Source: Nocardia iowensis
GTDB lineage: Bacteria > Actinomycetota > Actinomycetes > Mycobacteriales > Mycobacteriaceae
Length of the DNA stretch: 64,000 nucleotides
Direction: 5' to 3'
Assembly: GCF_019222765.1 (NCBI RefSeq)
Contig: NZ_CP078145.1
Span: forward strand, 6,448,001 to 6,512,000
Below the pieces are notes generated by a model, which had not been told where the DNA came from, ran no database searches, and was given only the letters and a program-made list of their open reading frames with translations. The number at the start of each line of letters is the position of its first letter. Within the stretch, counting starts at the first letter, position 1. Made by a program: the position numbers and the translations under genes. Below are positions 43,269 through 51,177 of this stretch, in pieces.

Positions 43269-45047
43269 TCACACCTTTGCCCCGACAAGTTGCTGGTAGT
43301 CCACGTTTCTGGCGACCAACTCGTCGTGTGGGCCAGTGTCGATGATTTGTCCGTCCTTGAGAAAGATGACGGTATCGGCTTCGCGGATTGTGGACAGGCG
43401 ATGGGCAATTACCAACAGGGCGCACTCTTTTCGCACCGCTTGGATGGTCACGTTCAATGCCTTCTCGGTCTCGGCGTCCAGCATCGCCGTGGGTTCATCC
43501 AGCATCATCAGCACGGGACGGCGGATCAACGCACGCGCCAGCGCCACACGTTGCCGCTCACCACCTGAGAGCAGAACGCCGTGTTCGCCCACTGAGGTGT
43601 CGAGTCCGCGAGGCAGTCGTGCGACAAGATCGGCCAGACCGGCGAGCTGTATTGCGCGGTGCAGGTCATCATCGGCGAGGCCCGGCTGCCGGTACGTCAA
43701 ATTGTCTCGAAGACTGCCGAACAACAGTGGTGCGTTCTGTTCCAGCAAGCTGATTTCCGAGCGCCATGCCCGGCGTGACCGATCGGCGTACGACCGACCG
43801 CCCAAGAGGATGTCGCCTTCGTTCGGGTTGTAAAATCTGCTGACCAATGAGAACACCGTGGACTTTCCGGCACCCGAATGCCCGACCAAGGCGATATGCC
43901 CGTGCGATGGAACCGAAAAAGTCACGCCCTGGAGAATTGGTCGCTCGTCGTACGAGAAATGCACGTCCCGGAACTCGAGCGCAGCATGCCCGTTTCCCGC
44001 GAACTTGTCAGTTGATCTACTAACCGGTTCGACGTCGCTGTGCTCGATGTGGTCGACGTCCTCGGCCGGCAATGCCAATGTCGACTCGATCCGGCTGAGC
44101 GCACCCAGCGCCTTCTGTAACCCGACAGACCCATTGAAGAGATCACCGACCGGGATCAACAGGTTCAGCGCGAGCAGCATCATCGACACCAGGCTGCTCA
44201 ACTCCATCTGCTGATTTGCCACCCGGACGCCACCGACCAGCAGGGAAACAACGAACGAGCCGGTCACCGCCAGATGCATTGCCGGAGTTCCCAATGCCTT
44301 CAATCTGGCGGCACGCACGCCTGCGGAGAATGCCGCACCGGCCAACTCGGTCAAGTGCTCGTGCTCACGGTCCTCGGCATTGTTCACTTTGACCGTACGC
44401 ACTCCGGTAAGTGCGCGTTCGATGTCCGCGGAAAGCGCACCGACACTCTCTTGCAATTGAGTCGAAGCAGCCTCGATCCGCGTCATCACCAGCAACATCG
44501 CACCCGCGGCAACACCGACGGTAACGAAAACGATCGTGAACAACAGCCAATCGAGATAGATCATCACCGCGACGGTGCCGATGAGCGTGATCGCGCCGGT
44601 CAATATCTGAACCAGACTGCCCCCGACCGCGTTTCGGATCACCGTCGAATCGAGCGTGACGCGTGAGATCAAGTCTCCGACTCTGAGCGACTCGAGTGTG
44701 GGAATTCTCAACCGCAGCAGATGCCCGGCCAAGCGATTGCGCACAGATAGGAGCACGGATTCACTGGATCGCTCGAGGATATAGAGTCCGCCGGTATCGG
44801 TGACCGCATGCAGGAGATAGGCCCCCACCAATGCCGTCAGGGACCACATGATCGCCTCGCCCGCGACCGCGTCCCGAATGACCTGTCCGGCCAGCAGCGG
44901 TTGCGCCAGCGAAAGTCCGGTACCCACCAGCAGCAGCACCGTTGCGCCCACCAAGGAATTCCGTTGCGGTGCGATCAATCTGAGCAGCACCCCGACTCTA
45001 CGCAGCCACGAATCGCCCTGCCGGGAGTCGCCGTTGTCAGCGGACAT
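43269..45047 (-). CDS. ABC exporter, fused membrane and ATPase domains
   Basis: The protein is 592 residues from the ATG at 45047. Residues 20-310 form a six-segment type I exporter membrane domain; from about 350 on is the ATPase: Walker A GHSGAGKSTVF, signature LSGGERQRVALARAL, Walker B VLMMLDEPTAML, H-loop IAHRLSTI. All catalytic residues are intact. It would act as a homodimer, exporting a lipid, peptide or drug. It follows the Pycsar-like operon by about 210 bases on the same strand and overlaps a 51-codon ORF upstream. Cargo is unknown. Confidence 0.9.
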   Translation of the reverse strand: MSADNGDSRQGDSWLRRVGVLLRLIAPQRNSLVGATVLLLVGTGLSLAQPLLAGQVIRDAVAGEAIMWSLTALVGAYLLHAVTDTGGLYILERSSESVLLSVRNRLAGHLLRLRIPTLESLRVGDLISRVTLDSTVIRNAVGGSLVQILTGAITLIGTVAVMIYLDWLLFTIVFVTVGVAAGAMLLVMTRIEAASTQLQESVGALSADIERALTGVRTVKVNNAEDREHEHLTELAGAAFSAGVRAARLKALGTPAMHLAVTGSFVVSLLVGGVRVANQQMELSSLVSMMLLALNLLIPVGDLFNGSVGLQKALGALSRIESTLALPAEDVDHIEHSDVEPVSRSTDKFAGNGHAALEFRDVHFSYDERPILQGVTFSVPSHGHIALVGHSGAGKSTVFSLVSRFYNPNEGDILLGGRSYADRSRRAWRSEISLLEQNAPLLFGSLRDNLTYRQPGLADDDLHRAIQLAGLADLVARLPRGLDTSVGEHGVLLSGGERQRVALARALIRRPVLMMLDEPTAMLDAETEKALNVTIQAVRKECALLVIAHRLSTIREADTVIFLKDGQIIDTGPHDELVARNVDYQQLVGAKV

Positions 45048-45192
45048 CTTCACCCACGTTCGTTTGCCGGCCGGCACCAGGACTCACGTCCACTACCCGC
45101 CGCCTCCATCGTTCGGCATCGCCGAGTGCAGCCGGACGGCTTCCTCGGCGCAACTGCTTCAAGAACCATTCGATTCGCCGCGGCGGCAACAT
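45037..45192 (-). CDS. Candidate 51-residue basic peptide gene overlapping the ABC exporter start
   Basis: The ATG at 45192 has GAGG five bases upstream. The peptide is very basic (MLPPRRIEWFLKQLRRGSRP at the start; ERWRRRVVDVSPG later) and ends 11 bases inside the exporter gene. The overlap suggests translational coupling. It might be a leader, a regulator or an export substrate, but there is no cysteine or other RiPP-type core signature, so this remains a candidate only. Confidence 0.4.
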   Translation of the reverse strand: MLPPRRIEWFLKQLRRGSRPAALGDAERWRRRVVDVSPGAGRQTNVGEDVR

Positions 45193-45257
45193 GACTACCT
45201 CGTAACGGCGGAGTAGTAATCGTCTCCGCCCTCCCAAGACCACCTGGCGGAGCACCG

Positions 45258-45824
45258 CTATGGCTGCGCCAGCAGCACCGAGAGGAGCGCCGTCACTGCC
45301 AAACCCGGTAACGCGATAAGCAGACAACCAACAGCGCGGTTGGCGAACCGATACTTGCGCCGTGCCACTTCCGCGTTAACCCAGACCTGTTCCACCAGTT
45401 GCTCGATGAAATCGTCTGGTCGCCAACTCAGCTCCGTTACCGCTCGGACGTAACGGTCGCGGGTGAGACCACGGTCCGCCGCGAAACTTCCGAAGTAGAG
45501 CAGATTGAGCGCAGCGTCGCCGGACTTCAACCGCGGCCACAGCACGCACGCCGCACAGACACCAGCCCCGGTGACGAATAGCGCACTGACGCAGGCGATA
45601 ACGAGCACTACAGTTGTGGTCTTTCCGGCACGTGGTTGGACCAGGACGAAGAGTATCTGGCCCAGCACTCCGGCTGCGGCCAGCGTAGCTATAGCTTTGG
45701 TTTCGGCATGCTTGATCAGTAGGAGCACCAAGTCCAGTGTCTTCCAGGAATTCTCGAGACCGTCTCGGCCTCCGCTCATCCACCGCAGTGTGGTACGCCA
45801 TCGATGGGACGCTGTTCTTCGCAT
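45258..45824 (-). CDS. Pycsar-effector-like three-TM protein (DUF5706/PycTM type)
   Basis: The protein is 188 residues. Predicted membrane spans are at 44-63, 70-96 and 163-186. The features match the Pycsar effector family: an N-terminal helix LVLLLIKHAETKAIATLAA (family pattern ADTKAGxLL), a WPRL at the end of span 2, NLLYFGSFA (110-112 YFG), and EQLVEQVWVNAEVARRKYRF before span 3. In Pycsar, PycTM proteins respond to cCMP or cUMP and break the inner membrane to abort phage infection. AGGGGAG lies four bases before the ATG. It is the last of the cyclase operon and the likely effector. Confidence 0.78.
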   Translation of the reverse strand: MRRTASHRWRTTLRWMSGGRDGLENSWKTLDLVLLLIKHAETKAIATLAAAGVLGQILFVLVQPRAGKTTTVVLVIACVSALFVTGAGVCAACVLWPRLKSGDAALNLLYFGSFAADRGLTRDRYVRAVTELSWRPDDFIEQLVEQVWVNAEVARRKYRFANRAVGCLLIALPGLAVTALLSVLLAQP

Positions 45825-45850
45825 CGAACTCCCCTATTCCTTCGTCGATT

Positions 45851-46930
45851 TCAGTCCGCTTCGTCGCCGTCATCCGACTGTCCCGCCTGGATCTCCTCCA
45901 GCTGCTCGTTGAACGGAAGCACCTGAATCGCTGCCGTTGTGTCGTCGATCAGTCGGTTGATCAGGCCGTCCAGCTTGTCCGGATCGACGTTCACATAGTC
46001 GGCTCCACCTCGGCTGAACCACTCCTTCAGCACGCTGACGTATTCGGTCACCGCGTGTTTCGCTGCTTCCCGTCGACTCATATCGGCCCAGTCCGCGTCG
46101 TCCTGCAACCGGTTCGCGAGCTCTTCCGTTGTCAGTTCGCCGCGGATATATGCCAAATAGAAGGCGGATTGGGGGCTCGCTCCCAGCTTTTCGAGATGTT
46201 TCTCGACCTCGTCCAGGTGAGAGCTCCTCAGTCCGGCCGACAGTTTATGCTCGCGTTGCTGGAGCAACTCCCGCCTCTCCAGGCCATGAGCTTCGAGCGC
46301 GCTTGCCAGCGAGGCGGCAAGGCTGGCACGTTCTGCCGCCAGGAACGTCGACTGCCACATTTCTCGTCGTTGGCGCTCGAAGACCGTCAATTCTGAGGGC
46401 ATCAGTACTTCGACACTCGACACCCTGATCTCCATGCCCGGTTCAACAGGTGGGTTCTGCAGGGCGTCACCCAGGAGCCACGCATTGAGTTTCCGCCGCA
46501 CCATATTGATCTCGGCGAAGGTATGGCCATGAGCGAGCTCGAAGAACCGCTGATCGGCACGGAGATGTCCCTCCAGGAAGGAGCGGGCATCGGCTCGGCC
46601 GTGCTGCACGACCAGTATCGGATCCGTGACCGTGCACTCATAGGTGACCTGGGCGGTGAATGTCGTTGCGTCGGCTGCCGGTGCCACGATCTCGACGACA
46701 ACCGGGGCATGCAGGCTGACATCGACGAGGCTGACGTGCGACGCCGCCACGATTCGACTATCCGATGCCTTCATCCGCCCTTTGTCGACAAAGAACTCAC
46801 CGTTGGCTCGATAGACCAGTACCTGGTGCGCGTTCGGTCTCGGTAGGTCCTTCGTTTCGCGCACCCTTCGGCGCAATGCTCGCCGGGGAACAATGTCGAG
46901 GTGCCGTTGGTCGAGAATCGGATATCGCAT
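45851..46930 (-). CDS. SPFH/band-7-like protein in the cyclase operon
   Basis: The protein is 359 residues. Residues 35-195 look like a band-7/SPFH beta-alpha domain (VVVEIVAPAADATTFTAQV, CTVTDPILVVQHG, ARSFLEGHLRADQRFFELA, NAWLLGDALQNPPVEPGMEIRVSSVEV). Residues 200-275 are charged helices like the coiled coil of stomatins (ERQRREMWQSTFLAAERASLA). There is no membrane segment, and the C-terminus is acidic. GAGGAAATGAG precedes the ATG, overlapping the stop of the NTPase gene. SPFH proteins oligomerise on membranes; a link with the TM effector next door is plausible. The family call is tentative. Confidence 0.5.
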   Translation of the reverse strand: MRYPILDQRHLDIVPRRALRRRVRETKDLPRPNAHQVLVYRANGEFFVDKGRMKASDSRIVAASHVSLVDVSLHAPVVVEIVAPAADATTFTAQVTYECTVTDPILVVQHGRADARSFLEGHLRADQRFFELAHGHTFAEINMVRRKLNAWLLGDALQNPPVEPGMEIRVSSVEVLMPSELTVFERQRREMWQSTFLAAERASLAASLASALEAHGLERRELLQQREHKLSAGLRSSHLDEVEKHLEKLGASPQSAFYLAYIRGELTTEELANRLQDDADWADMSRREAAKHAVTEYVSVLKEWFSRGGADYVNVDPDKLDGLINRLIDDTTAAIQVLPFNEQLEEIQAGQSDDGDEAD

Positions 46931-46939
46931 CTCATTTCC

Positions 46940-49219
46940 TCAATCCACGTGGTCAGTTACCAATGATGCCAACATGATTCGCACCAGCTCATCGACACGA
47001 GTCTCGCGCTGAGCCACCTTCGCGGACACCGTGATATGCCGGACGGCCCGCCGCTTCGATGCCACGGCCACTCGCTGCCGGTGGCGAATCGCGAGGTTGT
47101 GTGCAAGCATTCGGCATTCACGCGACGGCAGTATCCGAGCGAACTCGGTAGCCAGGGCTCGGGTGGTTTGCTCCGGCTCCGCGCAGATCTCGGTGAGATC
47201 GTGGAGACCATTGAGCAGCGCATCGAGCGCGCCCTTCCGAAACATACTGCCGCGCAGAGTGATAGCCCAAAGTCGAACGACTGGATCCAGGCCACTCGGG
47301 GTGCTGTTCAGATGGCCGAATACAGCCGATCGCTCCGTGACTCCGTCTCGGACCGCAAGCGTCTCGGCTATCGCGCATTCAACTAACAACCGACTCCTCG
47401 GGCCAAGCCGCGTATCGCGGTACTTGTCTTCGAGAAAGACGAGAACGGTGTCCGCCTGCGGGGACCGCGTTGCCAACCGCGCGAACAGTTCTGCCATCAC
47501 CTGGCATCGTTCTACCGCATCTCGGCTGCCGCTTCGAACGATCAAGCGCCACAACTGTCGAGTCGCTTCTTCGGGGTAGCTGACTCCGAGAACACCGCTC
47601 AATGCAAACGCGGCGGTCCACTTCTGAAGAGCAGTGCCCGATTCGGCCCAGCGCACCGCGATCTGCAGTGCGGCAGGCGCTAATACCGTGCCCGCACACA
47701 TATCCCAGAGCAGGAAGATCGCCATATCCCGGCAGGACAAGCCATGCTCGCCGCGTGACCAAGGTTCCAAATAGGCATCAGCGACCTCGTCGAACGAGAT
47801 GCTTGCGAGCATCAGTAAGGCTTGCGCTATCTCGCGCTCGTGTAGGGTCGCCTCACCATCGGAGGAGCCAGAAAGGGTATGGCACAACCAATCACGCACC
47901 GTGTTCCAGAAGGTGACATCCAATCGTCGCCATAACTCGGCGATGACATGCTCGCGGTACCTGCCTTCTCGAAAGTCAACAAAAGTCCTCGGTGTGACGC
48001 CTGATTCGACCGAGAGATGCAATAGGCCTTTGTCATCGAGCATGGCGCTGCGAAGTTCCGGGATCGTATCGGTGCGTTGAGGAGGTGAGTCCGTGCGCTG
48101 CGAGGACGACTCGGGCCTATCATCCGATGCCGCCTCGGCGTCCGCGAACCGCTCCTCCAACTCGACTAAGCACGATTCGAATGTGCGCTGACCGCAACGG
48201 CCCAGAAATGCAGCGACAGTGACAGTCAACAGATTTCGTCGCGAGGCGTGACCGAGCGCATCGAACCATTCGATTACCCGTTGATGGGCACCTTCGTCGA
48301 ACACCTGGCTCAGCGCCGTCGGCTCGGCCCCATCTCCGCTCAGCGCCACGATCTGCCGCAGGTCCGAGAATGCGAACTCCGAAGGAACCCGCGACTCGAT
48401 CTCTGCGATCTTCACATCGAATTCGGCATCGGTGATGTCACTCGACCCCAGCCAAGCCCGGAGAACAGCACGCGTATCCGGGCGCTGCCAACCGATTCTG
48501 GGGACGAACTCGGAGTCTCGTCCGCTAGTCACCGGTCCGGTGACCACCAACCAGGCGCCACCATCACAAACCTGATCGCGGACGGCATGCCATTCGTGCT
48601 CGGAGTCCAACCGACGGCCGGTGTGTTCGCTATCGGTGACCAGGTATCCCCGGCCCTCCTCGTAGTCATGGGTAGCAAGCTGCTTCACCGACATCGTCGG
48701 CGGTAGCGCAATCAAAGGACCGCTTGCCAGCTCACGCAACAGCATCGTCGCGCCGGCCCGCTTCCCGATGCCGGAAGGGCCTTCGAGCACGACGGTGTGA
48801 ATCCGCTGTAGTGCCTCGAACGCAACGTCGAATGCTTTGGGCCGGACATACCCCAAGGCCAGATCTTCGATATCTGAGCTAATGAGCTTGCCAGTCAATG
48901 GCCTTGGGGCGGCTGGCGCGTCCGAGATGCCGAACCGAGAATCGGACGCCTGAACCGTGCCGTTGAAGTACTGGTTGAAGTAGACCGTGCGCTTTTCCGA
49001 ACTGCGATTCGAATCATGCTGCGGTGGCTCGTCACCGGTGCCGTCGGGCCCCGAACTCGTCGCAGCTGATTCGGGCGCTTCGAGTGTGGGTGACGGCTCG
49101 GCGGGTGCCTCGTTGTTCGCCTCTTTCACCGCAGGCTGCGGGCTCTCGGCACCGGCAGACTGGTCACGCTGCGACGGGCCCGGAGCGGCTTCCGGAACTT
49201 TTTCATCGGAGTCGGCCAT
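46940..49219 (-). CDS. Large P-loop/STAND-like protein with helical-repeat C-terminus
   Basis: The protein is 759 residues. Residues 1-75 are Pro/Glu/Ser-rich and disordered. At 82-97 YFNQYFNGTVQASDSRFG resembles the short N-G-x-V motif found in actinobacterial conflict proteins. VVLEGPSGIGKRAGATMLL (147-154) is a P-loop, but Arg follows the Lys where Ser or Thr is usual. The second half is a long series of helices, probably HEAT-like. The ATG at 49219 overlaps the cyclase stop (TGATG), so the two are coupled. Likely a sensor or switch; NTP hydrolysis is doubtful. Confidence 0.65.
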   Translation of the reverse strand: MADSDEKVPEAAPGPSQRDQSAGAESPQPAVKEANNEAPAEPSPTLEAPESAATSSGPDGTGDEPPQHDSNRSSEKRTVYFNQYFNGTVQASDSRFGISDAPAAPRPLTGKLISSDIEDLALGYVRPKAFDVAFEALQRIHTVVLEGPSGIGKRAGATMLLRELASGPLIALPPTMSVKQLATHDYEEGRGYLVTDSEHTGRRLDSEHEWHAVRDQVCDGGAWLVVTGPVTSGRDSEFVPRIGWQRPDTRAVLRAWLGSSDITDAEFDVKIAEIESRVPSEFAFSDLRQIVALSGDGAEPTALSQVFDEGAHQRVIEWFDALGHASRRNLLTVTVAAFLGRCGQRTFESCLVELEERFADAEAASDDRPESSSQRTDSPPQRTDTIPELRSAMLDDKGLLHLSVESGVTPRTFVDFREGRYREHVIAELWRRLDVTFWNTVRDWLCHTLSGSSDGEATLHEREIAQALLMLASISFDEVADAYLEPWSRGEHGLSCRDMAIFLLWDMCAGTVLAPAALQIAVRWAESGTALQKWTAAFALSGVLGVSYPEEATRQLWRLIVRSGSRDAVERCQVMAELFARLATRSPQADTVLVFLEDKYRDTRLGPRSRLLVECAIAETLAVRDGVTERSAVFGHLNSTPSGLDPVVRLWAITLRGSMFRKGALDALLNGLHDLTEICAEPEQTTRALATEFARILPSRECRMLAHNLAIRHRQRVAVASKRRAVRHITVSAKVAQRETRVDELVRIMLASLVTDHVD

Positions 49220-49992
49220 CACGCGTTCCATACCATGCCGATCACGCCGTGCGGCATCGTGACATTGCCGTTAACCGTCGTCGACACGGTGGCTTGTCGG
49301 CCACCATTCGATGGCCCGGGCTCGGAAGAACCTGTGTCGGCCTGGGTTTCAGCGGCACCAGAGGGCTCACCGCCCTCCGTCGCCGGGAGCTCGAGCGCTG
49401 CTATGTCATATCCAGGCAGGAGTAGGTACGCCGGTTCGGCGAACTCCTTGTGCCGGACCGGCACTTCGCGAAACGCTGTCCTGGGGAGTGCGGTGTATCG
49501 CGGCACAACCACGTCGTTGAACACCTGTGCAGAGAGAATCACCGCCAAGTTCGCTGTGTGCATCATACGCAGCGCATTCTTGATCTGAGTGCACTCGACC
49601 AAGCGGGAAACAGTAACGACCCCCTTCCCCACGTACCCGTTGGCTCCGGGTGCCACGGCACCGAAATGTATTGCGAGGCGCAAGCGCAGTCGCGCCTCGT
49701 CCTTCAGATCTTCGTTGTGCCGGGCGAGCGCTACGCTCAACTCCCGGACAAAGTCATCGACGACTACAGGTTCTCGATCGGACTGGTCGGCAGGCAGAAT
49801 CGCCAGTTCCCCGTCCCCCGCCTGTTGCTTCGCCCATGCGGACCGATCGAGTCCCGCCTGGGCAGCCGCATGGTCCAGCACAGCAAGCAGACCGGTCTGG
49901 ATCGCGCGATGGCGCTGGTCGTCGCCGGTCCCGTAACCGACCGCGTCCACTGAAAGCAGTACTCGCAGACTGAACTCCGTATTCCTGGCCAA
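49219..49992 (-). CDS. Class III nucleotide-cyclase-like protein (PycC-related)
   Basis: The protein is 257 residues from the TTG at 49992 (AGGAAAGGA upstream; ATG at 50052 is an alternative). Residues 5-180 are a cyclase homology domain. The two metal Asp are kept: D16 in LLSVDAVGYG and D60 in QQAGDGELAIL. The base-selecting Lys of KTxGD is Gln, and the usual NxxxR of the transition-state site appears as VTVSR, with Arg but no Asn at the expected place. The C-terminus is disordered and ends STTVNGNVTMPHGVIGMVW. It may make an unusual cyclic nucleotide or only bind one. Neighbours include a Crp-type regulator and a PycTM-like effector. Confidence 0.72.
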   Translation of the reverse strand: MARNTEFSLRVLLSVDAVGYGTGDDQRHRAIQTGLLAVLDHAAAQAGLDRSAWAKQQAGDGELAILPADQSDREPVVVDDFVRELSVALARHNEDLKDEARLRLRLAIHFGAVAPGANGYVGKGVVTVSRLVECTQIKNALRMMHTANLAVILSAQVFNDVVVPRYTALPRTAFREVPVRHKEFAEPAYLLLPGYDIAALELPATEGGEPSGAAETQADTGSSEPGPSNGGRQATVSTTVNGNVTMPHGVIGMVWNA

Positions 49993-50119
49993 GACCGCCG
50001 TCCTTTCCTCAACCGATGCGCGGAAGGCTGTTCCGCACAGCGGCACTCGCATGAGCAGTTCGAGCGTGACATGGTTCGTATACCGAGACCCCGGATAAAT
50101 CAGGACTCTGCTGAGAAGT

Positions 50120-50821
50120 TCAGAATTCGTCGGCGAGAACCTGCAAACGCTCGAAGTCGGTAATGGTGACGGCGCGGTACGCCGTGGTTACCAGTCCCTG
50201 TGCACGTAACTGCCGTAAAGCTGAACTGATGGTGTCCTCGCGTGCCCCGATGAGCGCGCCGAGTTCCGTCTGCGAAAGCCGAACGCCGAGTTCGTATCCA
50301 CCCGCCACCGCCCTGCCGTACTGTTCCGCGAGCTCGAGCAGCACCCTGGCCAATCGGATCGGTACCTCATATCCGGCAAAGTCGAGGCGGCGGCGGTTTG
50401 CCCAGTCCAGTCGATCCGCGATCATTCGGCACAGCGTCTCCCACCCGTCGGCGCGGCTGTTGAGAAAATCGAGGAAGTCGCGTTGCGTGATGGTGTGCAC
50501 CACCGTGTCTGTGCACGTAGTCACTGTCGCCATGCGTGGCGTGCCACGCAGTGCCGCGAGTTCACCGACCACGTCGCCGCTGACTCTGATACCGAGCAGA
50601 CCCTGCTGGCCGCTGCGAGAAGCAGCGGTGATCTTCACGCAAGCCGATCGTGCCGGATCATGAGAACGCAGCAACAAAACATGGTTTCGCAGGTCACCCT
50701 GACTGATTAAGACGGTGCCCACCGGAAACCGCTGCGGTCTCGCCAATCCGAGCAGGTCACGGCCGGATTCTACGGTCAGCCGATCCATCAGTGTGCCCAC
50801 GGGCCACGTTGCGCCAGCCAT
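50120..50821 (-). CDS. Crp/Fnr-family transcriptional regulator
   Basis: The protein is 233 residues. The N-terminal beta-barrel (LARPQRFPVGTVLISQGD) has a phosphate-binding cassette GDVVGELAALRGTPRMATVT, keeping Glu and Arg of cyclic-nucleotide binders with Met for the usual Ser or Thr. The dimer helix is followed by a Crp winged helix (VRLSQTELGALIGAREDTISSALRQLRAQGLV). GGGAGGAG precedes the ATG. It is the first gene of the cyclase operon, about 130 bases ahead of the cyclase start, and could sense its product and autoregulate. The ligand is unproven. Confidence 0.87.
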   Translation of the reverse strand: MAGATWPVGTLMDRLTVESGRDLLGLARPQRFPVGTVLISQGDLRNHVLLLRSHDPARSACVKITAASRSGQQGLLGIRVSGDVVGELAALRGTPRMATVTTCTDTVVHTITQRDFLDFLNSRADGWETLCRMIADRLDWANRRRLDFAGYEVPIRLARVLLELAEQYGRAVAGGYELGVRLSQTELGALIGAREDTISSALRQLRAQGLVTTAYRAVTITDFERLQVLADEF

Positions 50822-51177
50822 GGCGAACTCCTCCCCGACACTCCCATTGCCGAATCCGCAACAACGCTTCCGTGTAGCACTCTGCGGACCCGCACCCGCC
50901 TTACCGAGTGAATGCTGTCGCGGACACCCTCTTCAGTGAAAGATACTGCAGATCAACAACGTCCGAGCACTTTCCGGTACTGCCGAGAGACGGGGCGCCA
51001 AACTCCCGCGAGGGCTTCGTCGGCACGTTTGCTGACGGTGCAGGCCATGCCGACCGCACGGGACCATAGAGCTGGGAGACGCCGAGTCCGCCAGGCAGAT
51101 GCGGCTAACACCCCTTGTCGGGGACATCATGGCCGAACGGACCTGAGGACCGACCGGGCGGAATCATCGCCCTCTGA
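50822..51177. other. Intergenic region upstream of the Crp/cyclase operon
   Basis: About 355 bases between rlmN (stop at 51178) and the Crp start (50821). It must hold the promoter of the conflict operon. I see no classical TGTGA-N6-TCACA Crp box, no clear rlmN terminator, no gene and no tRNA. Confidence 0.5.

Noticed and set aside
42018..45192. RiPP biosynthetic cluster from P450, small ORF and exporter
   Set aside because: The P450 is divergently arranged and degenerate, the small ORF has no Cys/Ser/Thr-rich core, and no modifying enzyme or leader peptidase is present.
45258..50821. CBASS or Thoeris system instead of a Pycsar-like one
   Set aside because: No CD-NTase, TIR, SLOG, HORMA or ubiquitin-transfer proteins are present; the effector and cyclase features point to the Pycsar side.
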